Positions 25,278 through 34,863 of a stretch of DNA of 64,000 nt are shown piece by piece. Under the pieces are notes generated by a model that did no database searches, was not told the DNA's origin, and saw nothing but the letters and a program-made list of their open reading frames with translations. Source of the stretch: Kitasatospora papulosa (GTDB taxonomy: Bacteria; Actinomycetota; Actinomycetes; Streptomycetales; Streptomycetaceae); contig NZ_JNYQ01000003.1 in assembly GCF_000717245.1 (NCBI RefSeq), positions 372,001 through 436,000 on the forward strand. Reading direction: 5' to 3'. The position numbers were made by a program, and so were the translations under genes. Position 1 is the stretch's first letter; every line of letters begins with the position of its first letter.

Positions 25278-25717
25278 GACACATCCCTGCGCTAGTACGG
25301 ATCCGGTGTGGTCCCGGCGTCCGTTCGGGCCCATGCGTCGTTTGTACAAGCAGGAACGGCAGTTCGACCAGCACCTTCGCGTCACGGCCTGCGCCCGTTC
25401 ATGCCCGTTTCACCACGGGTTTCCGCACTGGTGGCCCGGTAAACGTCCGCGACCGGACGTACCGTCGGCGCCCGGTCGGCTCGATCTCACGCCCGTTCGG
25501 TGCCCGTACGCGGTCACCCGACCTCAGGGCTTCTAGCACGGCCGGCCCGGAAGCGCAGGAGGAACGGCCGGTAAATGTCTGATTGCATACCTCAAAAGAC
25601 GATTTCGGCCAACAATCCGTGTCCCAGCCCCCTTCGGACAACCTCGGGCCCGGCAGTCGCCTCTCATGGGCAAAAGCGACTCCACCGCCCCGACGGGCAC
25701 CCGGACATCGGAGAACG
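25278..25717. other. Divergent intergenic region, DeoR / lysyl oxidase
   Basis: About 440 bp without a convincing gene. It must hold promoters for both divergent genes. Several loosely related CGTTC-GCCC motifs occur (near 25321, 25398 and 25496) and could be DeoR sites, but they are degenerate. No strong palindrome is seen. Confidence 0.4.
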
Positions 25718-27433
25718 ATGAGCACCAGAACCCCCCGCAACCGGCTGTGGCGTCCGGCGGTCGCCGCCGCCGCGGCGATCGCCGTGACCGCGGGTGTCGC
25801 CGCCGCCACACCCGACACGAGGAAGGCGGCGGTCCCCCCGCGGCTCGGCCTCGTCGCCGCGTCGGACTCGGTGACGCTCGACTCGTGGAAGGAGGAGCCC
25901 GGTGTCTACCTGGACCTCGGGACGTACCTCACCGCCTCCGGCGCGCCGCTCGAACTGCGCGTGACCCGGAAGAGCTACAAGGACCCGGTCGTGGCGACCC
26001 AGGTCATCCGCCAGGGGACCAGGACCAGGACCCGGACCCTGCCCGAGGGGCTGGTGAAGGACTTCTCGGGGCTGCCCGGCTTCATCGAGGTCACCGTCCG
26101 GGACACCGCGGGCAGGACGGTGGCGGTCCGTACCGAGTCGTTCTGCCCGAACAACGCCTCGGGCAGGGTCGACCCGGGTGCCCCGGCGACGTCGAAGTAT
26201 CCCGAGAGCTGTCCCGTGAATCCCTTCACGCTCGGCTCGGTGTGGGGTGTCGAGAAGGGCTGGGCGTCCAACACCTACGCCGGCTACTACTCGGCGCCGG
26301 TCGCGCTCCCCGCCGGCAAGTACACCGCGGAGGTGTCCGTCAGCAAGCGCTACCGGGACATCTTCGGGATCAGCGACGCGCCGAAGACCGTCAAGGTGAC
26401 GGTGCGCGAACGCAGTTGGGAGGAGGAGAGCCCCGCTCCCTCCCCGGCCGCCCGTTCCGCGTCCGGGCACGCGGGGCACGGGGCCGGGCACTCGGCCCAC
26501 GCCGGCCACCCGGCGACCCGCCCTCCGGCCCCGGTGTCCGCGACCACCGGGGCGGGCACCTCGTACAACGTGGGGCACGGTCCCTACGCGCCCGCGCCCG
26601 CCGCTCTGCCCTGGGCTGCCGCGCGGCAGGGCCTCCGGGCCGCGGAGGGCGACGGGCGGGGACGTACGGACGGCTCCCGGCAGGCGCCCGCCGTGCGGCC
26701 GAACGCCCAGCGTCCGACGGGCAGGGCGGCCGTGCCGGACGTGCCCAAGCCCGACCTGCGCTCCCTTCCCGCCTACGGCATCACCATCGGTGCGGGTGAC
26801 GGCGGGGCTCCCGGCAGGGACTACCTGGCCTTCAGCGCCAACGTGTGGAACGCGGGTCCCGCGGAGTTGGTGGTGGACGGCTTCCGCAAGCCCGGCAACG
26901 CGCTGATGGACGCCTACCAGTACTTCTACGACGCCTCGGGCAAGCAGGTCGGCTACACCCCGACCGGCACCATGGAGTGGGACCCCCGCCCGGGCCACGA
27001 GCACTGGCACTTCACCGACTTCGCGAGCTACCGGCTGCTGAAGGCCGACAAGAAGGAGACCGTGCGCAGCGGCAAGGAGGCCTTCTGCCTGGCCAACACC
27101 GACGCGGTCGACTACACGGTGAAGAACGCCAACTGGCACCCGGACAACACGGATCTCTCCACGGCCTGCGGCCAGGAGAACTCCATCTCCGTGCGGGAGG
27201 TGCTCGACGTGGGTTCCGGTGACACGTACACCCAGGACCTGCCCGGGCAGTCCTTCGACATCACCGGGCTGCCGAACGGCACCTACTTCATCCAGGTGCT
27301 GGCCAACCCGGAGAACCGGCTCAAGGAGACCGATCTCGGCAACAACAGCGCCCTGCGCAAGGTGGTTCTGGGCGGCAAGCCCGGCGCCCGCACGGTGACC
27401 GTGCCCCGGCACGACCTGGTCGACGCTCCCTGA
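25718..27433 (+). CDS. Secreted lysyl-oxidase-family protein
   Basis: 571 residues from the ATG at 25718 (GGAG site); the frame is open further upstream. Signal peptide RLWRPAVAAAAAIAVTAGVAAA. The N-terminal half (to about 240) is a beta-rich region of unknown role. A His/Gly/Pro-rich linker follows (SGHAGHGAGHSAHAGHP, about 247-264). The C-terminal third is the lysyl oxidase domain, with copper-ligand-like GHEHWHFTDFASYRL, conserved Cys and the ending LPNGTYFIQVLANPENRLKETDLGNNS. Lysyl oxidases oxidise primary amines on proteins. In Streptomyces such exported proteins are probable copper enzymes; the substrate is unknown. Confidence 0.85.
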   Translation: MSTRTPRNRLWRPAVAAAAAIAVTAGVAAATPDTRKAAVPPRLGLVAASDSVTLDSWKEEPGVYLDLGTYLTASGAPLELRVTRKSYKDPVVATQVIRQGTRTRTRTLPEGLVKDFSGLPGFIEVTVRDTAGRTVAVRTESFCPNNASGRVDPGAPATSKYPESCPVNPFTLGSVWGVEKGWASNTYAGYYSAPVALPAGKYTAEVSVSKRYRDIFGISDAPKTVKVTVRERSWEEESPAPSPAARSASGHAGHGAGHSAHAGHPATRPPAPVSATTGAGTSYNVGHGPYAPAPAALPWAAARQGLRAAEGDGRGRTDGSRQAPAVRPNAQRPTGRAAVPDVPKPDLRSLPAYGITIGAGDGGAPGRDYLAFSANVWNAGPAELVVDGFRKPGNALMDAYQYFYDASGKQVGYTPTGTMEWDPRPGHEHWHFTDFASYRLLKADKKETVRSGKEAFCLANTDAVDYTVKNANWHPDNTDLSTACGQENSISVREVLDVGSGDTYTQDLPGQSFDITGLPNGTYFIQVLANPENRLKETDLGNNSALRKVVLGGKPGARTVTVPRHDLVDAP

Positions 27434-27455
27434 CCCACGGGCGCCTCGTCCGCGC

Positions 27456-27480
27456 GGCCCCCGGGACCCTCCCGGGGGCC
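27456..27480 (+). terminator. Terminator hairpin after the lysyl oxidase gene
   Basis: Perfect 10-base arms GGCCCCCGGG and CCCGGGGGCC with an ACCCT loop, 22 bp past the stop, followed by TTCGCC. Confidence 0.7.
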
Positions 27481-27574
27481 TTCGCCGTGACACCGCCAAC
27501 TGCCGCTCGCAGCACGGTTGCTGTGGCAGACTTCGCAGGTGGAGCGGCCCACCTCATCTGCAACGGAGCTCGTC

Positions 27575-28360
27575 ATGACGTCCGGGACACCTCACCCCCC
27601 GATAGACACCAGCAGGCCCCACTCGGCGCGCGTCTACGACTCGTTGCTCGGCGGCAAGGACAACTACCCGGTCGACCAGGCCGTGGCCGAACAGCTGCCG
27701 GCCGAGGCGAAGGCCGGAGCCTTCCAGAACCGTGCCTTCATGAACCGCGCGACGGCCTGGCTGGCCGGTGAGGGGGTCGGCCAGTTCCTCGACATAGGCA
27801 CGGGGATCCCGACCGCGCCGAACCTGCACCAGATCGCCCAGAGCATCGATCCGCGGGCACGGGTCGTCTACTGCGACAACGACCCGATCGTCCTGCGGCA
27901 TGCCGAAGCCCTCCTGATCAGCCATCCGGAGGGGGCCACCGACTACGTGCACGCCGACGTCCTGGAGCCCGCAACGATCCTCGAGGCGGCCCGCAAGGTC
28001 CTGGACTTCGACCGCCCCATCGCCCTCTCGCTCCTGGGGCTGCTCCACTTCCTCCCCGACGACGTCGACCCGCGGGCCATCGTGCGCACGCTGGCGGCCG
28101 CCTTGGCACCCGGGAGCTACGTGGTGCTGTCCCAGGGCGCCTCGGACGTGAACCCCGAGCGCGGGGAGCAGGGCGCGGCCGAGTACGGCAAGGGCGGCAT
28201 CCGGCTCGCGCTGCGCACCCGCGCCGAGTTCGCCCGCTTCTTCGACGGTCTGGACATCGTCGAGCCGGGCCTGGTGACGGCTCCCGAGTGGTTCCGCGGC
28301 ACGCCTGCGCCCGAGCAGGAGCTGAGCGGCGTCTACGTCGCGGTCGCCCGTATCCCGTAG
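27575..28360 (+). CDS. SAM-dependent methyltransferase, DUF574/Methyltransf_19 family (copy 1)
   Basis: 261 residues, the standard length of this actinomycete family. Hallmarks are RVYDSLLGGKDNYPVDQAVAEQL near the N-terminus, FLDIGTGIPTAPNLHQIAQ (SAM-binding loop) and VVYCDNDPIVLRHAEALL. Targets of the family are not known. The ATG at 27575 is preferred for its GGAG site. A paralogue with the same layout is at 58613. The next gene, another methyltransferase, follows after 25 bp. Confidence 0.92.
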   Translation: MTSGTPHPPIDTSRPHSARVYDSLLGGKDNYPVDQAVAEQLPAEAKAGAFQNRAFMNRATAWLAGEGVGQFLDIGTGIPTAPNLHQIAQSIDPRARVVYCDNDPIVLRHAEALLISHPEGATDYVHADVLEPATILEAARKVLDFDRPIALSLLGLLHFLPDDVDPRAIVRTLAAALAPGSYVVLSQGASDVNPERGEQGAAEYGKGGIRLALRTRAEFARFFDGLDIVEPGLVTAPEWFRGTPAPEQELSGVYVAVARIP

Positions 28361-28385
28361 TTCCGTTCCGGCAGGGGAGGTTCTC

Positions 28386-29036
28386 ATGGCCGATGGCCGG
28401 CAGCACGCGGCGGCCGAGGCGTTCGACGCCATCGGCGCCGACTACGAGCGGGCCTTCGCCGGCTCGCCCGCGCACCGTGGCTCCCTGGACCGGCTGCTGG
28501 CGCGGCTGAGCCCGCGCAGCAGGGTTCTGGACGTCGGCAGCGGTACCGGCCGGCCGACGGCCCACACCCTGGCGGCCGCCGGGCACGAGGTGCTGGGTGT
28601 CGACGTCTCGCCCGTCATGGTGGAACTGGCGTCGCGCCGGGTTCCCGAGGCCTCCTTCCGCTGTGCCGACATCAGGGAGCTGCCGCTGGAGGAGGAGGGT
28701 TTCGACGCGGTCTGCGTCTACTTCTCCTTGCTGCAGATGTCGCGTGACGAGCAGTCCTCGCTCGTGCGCCGCCTGGCGGGGGCGCTGAGGCCGGGCGGGC
28801 ATCTGGTGCTGGCGACCGTACCGCTGGACGTGCAGGACGTGGACGCGGTCTTCATGGGCCAGGAGGTACGGGTGACGAGTTTCGGTCCCGAGGCGTTCAG
28901 GGCGATGGCCACGGGTGCCGGGCTCGACGTCGTGGACGAGGAACGGACCGTCTTCACTCCGGACGGTCCCGGAGCCGTACCCGAACCCCATCTCTTCCTG
29001 CACTGCGTCCGCGGCCCGGCGGTCTCGGAGGGCTGA
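28386..29036 (+). CDS. Class I SAM-dependent methyltransferase
   Basis: 216 residues. Motif I is VLDVGSGTGRPTAHTLAAAGH (about 40-60), followed by GVDVSPVMVELASRRV and FDAVCVYFSLLQM. This is a Methyltransf_11/25 fold of the small-molecule type. GGGAGG stands 7 bases before the ATG. It follows the DUF574 gene closely and is convergent with the SpoIIE gene. Substrate unknown. Confidence 0.88.
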   Translation: MADGRQHAAAEAFDAIGADYERAFAGSPAHRGSLDRLLARLSPRSRVLDVGSGTGRPTAHTLAAAGHEVLGVDVSPVMVELASRRVPEASFRCADIRELPLEEEGFDAVCVYFSLLQMSRDEQSSLVRRLAGALRPGGHLVLATVPLDVQDVDAVFMGQEVRVTSFGPEAFRAMATGAGLDVVDEERTVFTPDGPGAVPEPHLFLHCVRGPAVSEG

Positions 29037-29051
29037 CCGGAGCGCACCGCG

Positions 29052-31754
29052 TCACAGCGGCCCGCCGGCCCCGGGCTGCAGGACCTGCTCCGTCCAGATC
29101 ACCTTGCCGCCGTCGTCGGTGTAGCGGGTGCCCCAGCGTTCGGCCAGCTGGGCGACGAGGAACAGGCCCCTGCCTCCCTCGTCCATGCTGGCCGCCTGGC
29201 GCAGGTGGGGCGAGGTGCTGCTGCGGTCGGACACCTCGCAGATCAGCGTCCTGTCCCGGATCAGCCGGACGCGGATGGGTCCGGTGGCGTAGCGGATGGA
29301 GTTGGTGACCAGTTCGCTGAGGATCAGCTCGGTCGTGAACGCCTCCTCCACCAGGTTCCACTCGGTCAGCGTGCGGGAGACGTCGGAACGGACGCGGGCG
29401 ACCGCCGAGGGGTCCGAGGGAACGTCCCATTCGGCCACGTTCTCCGGGGCGAGGCGGCGGGTGCGGCCGACGAGCAGCGCGACGTCGTCACGGGCCCTGG
29501 TGGGCACCAGGACGCGCAGGACGGCCTCGCAGGTCTCCTCGGGGGTCCGGTCGGGGTGCCCGGACAGGGTCCGGCGCAGCCGTTCGAGCCCTTCGTCGAT
29601 GTCGCGGCGCCGGTCCTCGACGAGCCCGTCGGTGTAGAGCACCAGCCGGCTGTCCTGCGCGAGCTGTACGTCGAGGGTCTCGAAGGGCATGCCGCCGAGC
29701 CCCAGCGGCGGGCCGCCCGGCACGTCCGCGAAGACGGCCTCGCCCTCCGGGTTGACGATCACGGGCTGGAGGTGGCCGGCCCGCGCCATGGTGCAGCGCC
29801 CGGACGCCGGGTCGTAGATCGCGTAGAGGCAGGTGGCTCCGGTGACGCCGGCTCCGTCGGAGCCGTTGGCCGACTCGTCCAGGTCGATGCGGTTCACCAG
29901 TTCGTCCAGGTGCCACAGGAGCTCGTCGGGGGGCAGGTCCAGGCTGGAGAAGTTGTGCACCGCGGTGCGGAGGCGTCCCATGGTGGCGGCGGCGTGGAGC
30001 CCGTGACCGACCACGTCACCGACCACGAGGGCGACCCTGGCTCCCGGCAGCGGGATGATGTCGAACCAGTCGCCGCCGACACCGCCCAGCCCGCCGAGTC
30101 CGGCCTGTGCGGGGAGGTAGCGGTAGGCGGCGTCGATGGCGCTCTGGTCGGGGAGCCCCTGCGGCAGCAGACTGCGCTGCAGGGTGACCGCCACGTTGTG
30201 CTCGCGCGAGTAGCGGCGCGCGTTGTCCATGCTCACCGCGGCGCGGGCGACGATCTCCTCCGCGACCGACAGGTCCTCGTCCTCGAACGGCTCGGGCCGC
30301 TGCGCGCGCCAGAACATGGCCACGCCGAGGACCACGCCCCTGGCGCGTATCGGGACGGCTATCAGCGAGTGGAATCCGCACTCCACCATGCGCTCGGCCC
30401 GTTCCGGGTCCTGCTGCTGCCAGCCGGAGCGCGACGCCAGGTCGGTGTCGAGGACGGACCGGCCCCTGAGCAGACCGGCGCCGATGTCCGTGGACGGCAG
30501 GAACCGGATGACCGAGCCCAGCGGATGAAGACCGGTGTCGTCGCGGGTACCGCTGAACGCCGAACGCCGCAGGCCGTCGGTGGTCGCGCGGACGGCCGTG
30601 GGCTCCTCCCCGCGCAGCACGCCCTCGGCCAGGTCCACGGTGGCGTAGTCGGCGAACCTCACGGTGGCGAACTCCGCCAGCTCCTCGCACGTCTGTATGA
30701 CGTCGAGGGCCGTACCGATCTCCGTGCCCGCGTCGTAGAGCAGCTTCAGCCTGCCGCGTGCGGTGGCGGCCTTGCCAGTGAGGGCCTGCAGCTCCGTGGT
30801 GTCCCGCAGGGTCGTGACGTTGCCGGGCGGTCCGCCGTCCCGGTCGGTGGCGCGCTGGCTGACGGCGAGGAGCCGGTCGCCCACCGAGTGGACCTCGTCG
30901 GTGGCGGTGCGTCCGGAGATCAGCAGGGTGGCGATCACCGGGTCGAGTCCCAGCTCGGCGACGGGCGTGCCCTCGACGTCCGGGCCGAGGCCCAGGAGCC
31001 GTCGTGCCTCGTCGTTGGCGAGCAGGAGCTGTCCGTCGCCACCGACGATCACCACGCCCTCCCGCACGGCGTGCAGGACGGCGTCGTGGTGCTCGTACAT
31101 CCGGGTCATCTCGGTGGGGCCGAGGCCGTGTGTCTGACGGTCGAGACGCCGGGTGACGAGCGCCGTACCTCCCATGGCGAGCAGCAGTATCCCTGCGGCG
31201 GAGCCGAAGAGGAGCGGGAACTGGTCCTCGGCGACACCGCTGACCTTGCTGATGGTGATACCGGCGGACACCAGGCCCACCACTTCGCCGTTCGCGCCCC
31301 TCACGGGCACCACGGCCTGGACCAGCGGGCCGATCGTCCCGTCGATCTTCTCGGTCACGACGTGGCCGTCGAGGGCGGGTGCCAGCTCGCCGACGAACTT
31401 CTTGCCGATCCGGTCGGGCAGCGGGTGGGTGTACCGCACGCCGTTCAGGTTCAGGACGACGACGAAGTCGACGCCGGACCCCTTCCGCGCCTCCTCGGCC
31501 TTCGGCTGGAGCACGGCCGTGGGGTCGGGGCTCTTGAGCGCGGCCTCCATGCCCGGGCCGCTGGCGAAGGCCTCCGCCACGGCGACCGAGCGGTTGCGTG
31601 CCTCGCGTTCGCTGTCCGCGTGGGACTGCAGCACGAGCGCGGTCGCGGAGGCAGCGACGAGGAGCACCACGATCGCCACCTGCAGGAGGAAGACCTGACC
31701 AGCGAGGCTTCTCATGCGGAGAAACGAACGCGGGCGGCCGTAGCGTCCGGCCAT
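29052..31754 (-). CDS. Membrane sensor SpoIIE-type serine phosphatase with C-terminal HATPase
   Basis: 900 residues in one chain: a transmembrane helix (about 17-40), an extracytoplasmic Cache-like sensor (RNRSVAVAEAFASGPGMEAALKSPDP to AGITISKVSG), a second helix (LFGSAAGILLLAMGGTAL), a PAS domain (HDAVLHAVREGVVIV), a GAF domain, a PP2C/SpoIIE phosphatase (GGDWFDIIPLPGARVALVVGDVVGHG, LVLYTDGLVE, ARDDVALLV) and a GHKL ATPase (LILSELVTNSIRYA, DEGGRGLFLVAQLAERWG). It likely links an extracellular signal to anti-sigma/anti-anti-sigma switching, acting as both phosphatase and kinase. The ATG has AAGGGGGG upstream; an internal ATG at 31716 is possible. Confidence 0.93.
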   Translation of the reverse strand: MAGRYGRPRSFLRMRSLAGQVFLLQVAIVVLLVAASATALVLQSHADSEREARNRSVAVAEAFASGPGMEAALKSPDPTAVLQPKAEEARKGSGVDFVVVLNLNGVRYTHPLPDRIGKKFVGELAPALDGHVVTEKIDGTIGPLVQAVVPVRGANGEVVGLVSAGITISKVSGVAEDQFPLLFGSAAGILLLAMGGTALVTRRLDRQTHGLGPTEMTRMYEHHDAVLHAVREGVVIVGGDGQLLLANDEARRLLGLGPDVEGTPVAELGLDPVIATLLISGRTATDEVHSVGDRLLAVSQRATDRDGGPPGNVTTLRDTTELQALTGKAATARGRLKLLYDAGTEIGTALDVIQTCEELAEFATVRFADYATVDLAEGVLRGEEPTAVRATTDGLRRSAFSGTRDDTGLHPLGSVIRFLPSTDIGAGLLRGRSVLDTDLASRSGWQQQDPERAERMVECGFHSLIAVPIRARGVVLGVAMFWRAQRPEPFEDEDLSVAEEIVARAAVSMDNARRYSREHNVAVTLQRSLLPQGLPDQSAIDAAYRYLPAQAGLGGLGGVGGDWFDIIPLPGARVALVVGDVVGHGLHAAATMGRLRTAVHNFSSLDLPPDELLWHLDELVNRIDLDESANGSDGAGVTGATCLYAIYDPASGRCTMARAGHLQPVIVNPEGEAVFADVPGGPPLGLGGMPFETLDVQLAQDSRLVLYTDGLVEDRRRDIDEGLERLRRTLSGHPDRTPEETCEAVLRVLVPTRARDDVALLVGRTRRLAPENVAEWDVPSDPSAVARVRSDVSRTLTEWNLVEEAFTTELILSELVTNSIRYATGPIRVRLIRDRTLICEVSDRSSTSPHLRQAASMDEGGRGLFLVAQLAERWGTRYTDDGGKVIWTEQVLQPGAGGPL

Positions 31755-31836
31755 GCCCCCCTTTCTACACCCTGGTCATACGCCGGGCGAGCCGTGCGCC
31801 ACGACCTCCGTAGCCGCACGGACCGGGGCAGGCCCC

Positions 31837-33951
31837 TCAGACGCCCGCGGTCCCGCGCTCCGCCCCGCCGTCCTCGTGGGCGAGCCGGTGCGGCCACCAG
31901 ACGCGCGGTCCGATGTCCAGGAAGAGGGAGGTGACCAGTACGGACCGGACGACCAGGGTGTCCAGGAGGACGCCCAGGGCCACGGCGAAGCCGATCTCCG
32001 CGAAGGCCACCACGGGAAGGGTCCCGAGTGCGGCGAAGGTGCCGGCCAGGACGAGGCCCGCCGAGGTGATGACCGCCCCGGTGGCGGCGAGCCCGGTGAC
32101 CACGCCCGCGCGGGTGCCCTGGTGCAGGGCCTCCTCGCGGATCCGGGTGGTCAGGAAGATGTTGTAGTCGATGCCGAGCGCCACCAGGAACACGAACACG
32201 AAGAGCGGGAAGTCCGTGGTCTCCCCCGCGTAGTCGAACACATGGCGGAAGACGAGGGCGCTCACGCCCAGTGCGGCGGCGAAGGACAGCACCACCGTGG
32301 CGATCAGCAACAGGGGCGCCAGGAGGGCGCGCAGCACCAGCGCGAGGATGATCAGTACGACCAGCAGCACGAGGGGGATGATCAGCACGTTGTCGTGGCG
32401 GGTGGCGTGGTCCATGTCGAGGGCCGCCGCCGTGTCGCCGCCCACGAGCGCGTCCGCGCCGGCGATCGGGCGCACGGCGTTCCTGACGCGCTCGACGGTG
32501 CGTTCCGCGGCGTCGCTGTCCCCGGCGTCGGTGAGGGTGGCCTCGAAGATGGCCCTGCCCTCGTGCACGGGTCGGGTGCCGGGCGGCACGACGAGGGATC
32601 CGGGCAGCACCCCGCGGGTCCTCTCCACGGCGGCGCGCACCTGACTGCTCCGGTCCGCCGCCGCGATGACGACGAGGGGGCTGCCGGCGCCGGCCGGGAA
32701 GTAGCGTTCCTGGATCTCCTGTCCGGCGACGGAGTCCGGTGTGCCGGGGAAGGAGTCGGCGTTGCTGAGCCCGGCGGCGCGCAGCTGGACGAGCCCGAGG
32801 GACAGTGCGGCGAGCACCAGGGCGGTGCCCACCCAGATCCTGCGCGGATGGACGGCCAGCCGCTGCCCGGTCCGTGCCCAGAACCCGTGCTCGGTGGGCT
32901 CCGGCGTGCCGAAGTGCGGGACGACCGGCCAGAAGACCCAGCGTCCGAAGATCACCAGCAGCGCGGGGAGGAGGGTGAGCATGGCGATCAGCGCGATGGC
33001 CACCCCGATCGCGGCCACCGGTCCGAGGCCCCGGGTCGAGTTCATCTCGGCGGCCAGCAGGACGAGCATGCTCAGCACGACGGTGCCGCTGCTGGCCAGC
33101 ACGGCGGGCCCGGCGCGGTGCAGCGCGCGGGCCATGGCCTCGTGACGGTCCTCGTGGCGGCGCAGCTCCTCGCGGTAGCGGGCGACGAGGAGCAGGGCGT
33201 AGTCCGTGCCGGCGCCGAAGACCAGCACGGTCAGGATGCCCGCGCTCTGACCGTTCACGGTGAGTCCCGCGTGTGCCGCGAGCAGATAGATGACGGCCTG
33301 CGCCGTGAGGAGCGCGGCGACGACCGAGACCACGGGGAGCACGAGCAGCGACGGGCTGCGGTACGTGATCAGCAGCATGACGATGACCACGGCGAGCGCG
33401 GCGAGGAGCAGGGTCGAGTCGATGCCCGAGAAGGCGTCGGACGAGTCGGCGGCGACCCCGCCGGGGCCCGTGATGTGGACCGTGAGCCCTCCACCGCCGT
33501 CCCCCACGATGTCCCGTACGGAGTCGACGGCGGGGCCGATCCGTTCCCAGCCCTTCTCGTCCATGGTGATCGGCACGAAGATCTGGGCGGCCGAGGGTGC
33601 GGTCCTCGTGTCGTAGAGCGGACCGCGGGTCTCCTCGCCCCGGACCCCGTGGGCACTCAGTGTCGTGAGCCGCCGCTCGTCCTCGGTGATCCGGGCGCGG
33701 TCCGCCGCCGTCAGGCCGCCCTCGCGGGCGTACACCACGATGGCGGTGATGATCTCGGGGCGGAACTCCTTGGACTCCTCCCAGACGCGCGTGGACTCGG
33801 CACTGCTGGGGAGCCAGGAGGCCGCGTCGTTGTCCTGGGCGCCCATGAGTTTCCCCGCGAGCGGTGCCGCGAGGACCAGGACGACGAGCCACAGCACCAC
33901 GACGAGCCACTTGGTGCGGCGTCCGCACAGCAGCCGGGCCACTCCACGCAT
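31837..33951 (-). CDS. MMPL-family RND transporter
   Basis: 704 residues with twelve predicted membrane helices in two halves, each with a large extracytoplasmic loop after its first helix. MMPL marks include FGAGTDYALLLVARYREEL (about 235-255) and ALGIDYNIFLTTRIREEA (about 600-620). Proteins of this type export lipids, glycolipids or drugs in actinobacteria. No regulator or biosynthetic partner is fused or overlapping. The phenolic-lipid locus begins about 115 bp upstream, so export of that product is possible but unproven. Confidence 0.93.
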   Translation of the reverse strand: MRGVARLLCGRRTKWLVVVLWLVVLVLAAPLAGKLMGAQDNDAASWLPSSAESTRVWEESKEFRPEIITAIVVYAREGGLTAADRARITEDERRLTTLSAHGVRGEETRGPLYDTRTAPSAAQIFVPITMDEKGWERIGPAVDSVRDIVGDGGGGLTVHITGPGGVAADSSDAFSGIDSTLLLAALAVVIVMLLITYRSPSLLVLPVVSVVAALLTAQAVIYLLAAHAGLTVNGQSAGILTVLVFGAGTDYALLLVARYREELRRHEDRHEAMARALHRAGPAVLASSGTVVLSMLVLLAAEMNSTRGLGPVAAIGVAIALIAMLTLLPALLVIFGRWVFWPVVPHFGTPEPTEHGFWARTGQRLAVHPRRIWVGTALVLAALSLGLVQLRAAGLSNADSFPGTPDSVAGQEIQERYFPAGAGSPLVVIAAADRSSQVRAAVERTRGVLPGSLVVPPGTRPVHEGRAIFEATLTDAGDSDAAERTVERVRNAVRPIAGADALVGGDTAAALDMDHATRHDNVLIIPLVLLVVLIILALVLRALLAPLLLIATVVLSFAAALGVSALVFRHVFDYAGETTDFPLFVFVFLVALGIDYNIFLTTRIREEALHQGTRAGVVTGLAATGAVITSAGLVLAGTFAALGTLPVVAFAEIGFAVALGVLLDTLVVRSVLVTSLFLDIGPRVWWPHRLAHEDGGAERGTAGV

Positions 33952-34065
33952 GCCGCTCCCGCCCCTTCGTCCTGTTCCGTGGCGGCGAGACTAAGGGCGG
34001 CGCGGGACAGGACGGGGCCACGACATGCGCCGGACGCCCGGCCGGGGGCTCCGCCGGGACCGTTG

Positions 34066-34818
34066 TCACTCCTCCGGGCGGGCGGGGCGGCCGAAGCGCA
34101 CCGGGACCCCGGGTGAGTACAGGACGCTCGCCGGTTCGCCCACGGGTGCCGGCAGGCCCGCCGCCGTCACCAGGCTCTCGTCGCACTCCAGGAGTCGCGC
34201 GCGGTGCAGGGGCCAGCGGGGGTGTGCGTTGGGAAGGTACATCGTGCGCCCGCGCAGGGTGCTGTGCATGCCCCAGCGCGCGGTGAGGAAGTGCTCCAGC
34301 CCGCTGGGCGCCTCGATGCGTGCGCCGGCGCGCAGGACGATCCGGCTGTGGGCGCCCCGGGGCCCGGGGAGACGCCGGCTGCTGGTGTAGGTGAAGGTGT
34401 CGGCGTCGCGCCGGACCGTCATCCGGGACCATACGTAGGGCAGCCGGAACACGGTCCGGGCGACCGCCACGGGGATGAGTCTGGAGGCGTCGAGCGAGCG
34501 GAAGACGACCCCCCGCCTGCCGTGCGCGTCCCGGGAGTACAGCCGGACGTTGGTCTCGGGGAAGGTGCCCAGGTAGGGGATGCCCGGGAGGCGGAACCAG
34601 CCGATGCGGTGCATCCGGAAGGCCACGAGTCCGACGTAGGTGACTCCGTCCAGGGTGTCGGGCACGGTTCCGTCGGGCAGCAGCGGCGCCACGTCCGCGG
34701 GGTCGGCCGCCCAGTGCAGGAACGCGAGGTCCAGCCAGGACTGCGTCATCAGCGGGTTCATCGACGGGTACGGCGGGTCGGGGGTGACGGGCTGCGGTGT
34801 TCGGGGTGTGGACGGCAC
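34066..34818 (-). CDS. DUF2071 (YqjF-like) protein
   Basis: 250 residues from a GTG at 34818. The motif set LHWAADPADVAPLLPDGTVPDTLDGVTYVGLVAFRM, then ETNVRLYSRDAHGRRGVVFRSLDASRL, matches DUF2071, related in fold to acetoacetate decarboxylase. Function unknown. It lies 45 bp after the flavoprotein gene on the same strand and may belong to that transcript. Confidence 0.85.
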   Translation of the reverse strand: MPSTPRTPQPVTPDPPYPSMNPLMTQSWLDLAFLHWAADPADVAPLLPDGTVPDTLDGVTYVGLVAFRMHRIGWFRLPGIPYLGTFPETNVRLYSRDAHGRRGVVFRSLDASRLIPVAVARTVFRLPYVWSRMTVRRDADTFTYTSSRRLPGPRGAHSRIVLRAGARIEAPSGLEHFLTARWGMHSTLRGRTMYLPNAHPRWPLHRARLLECDESLVTAAGLPAPVGEPASVLYSPGVPVRFGRPARPEE

Positions 34819-34863
34819 CCGGACAGGATGGCAGAGCGGGCGGGGCCTCCCGCGCCGGAGGGG

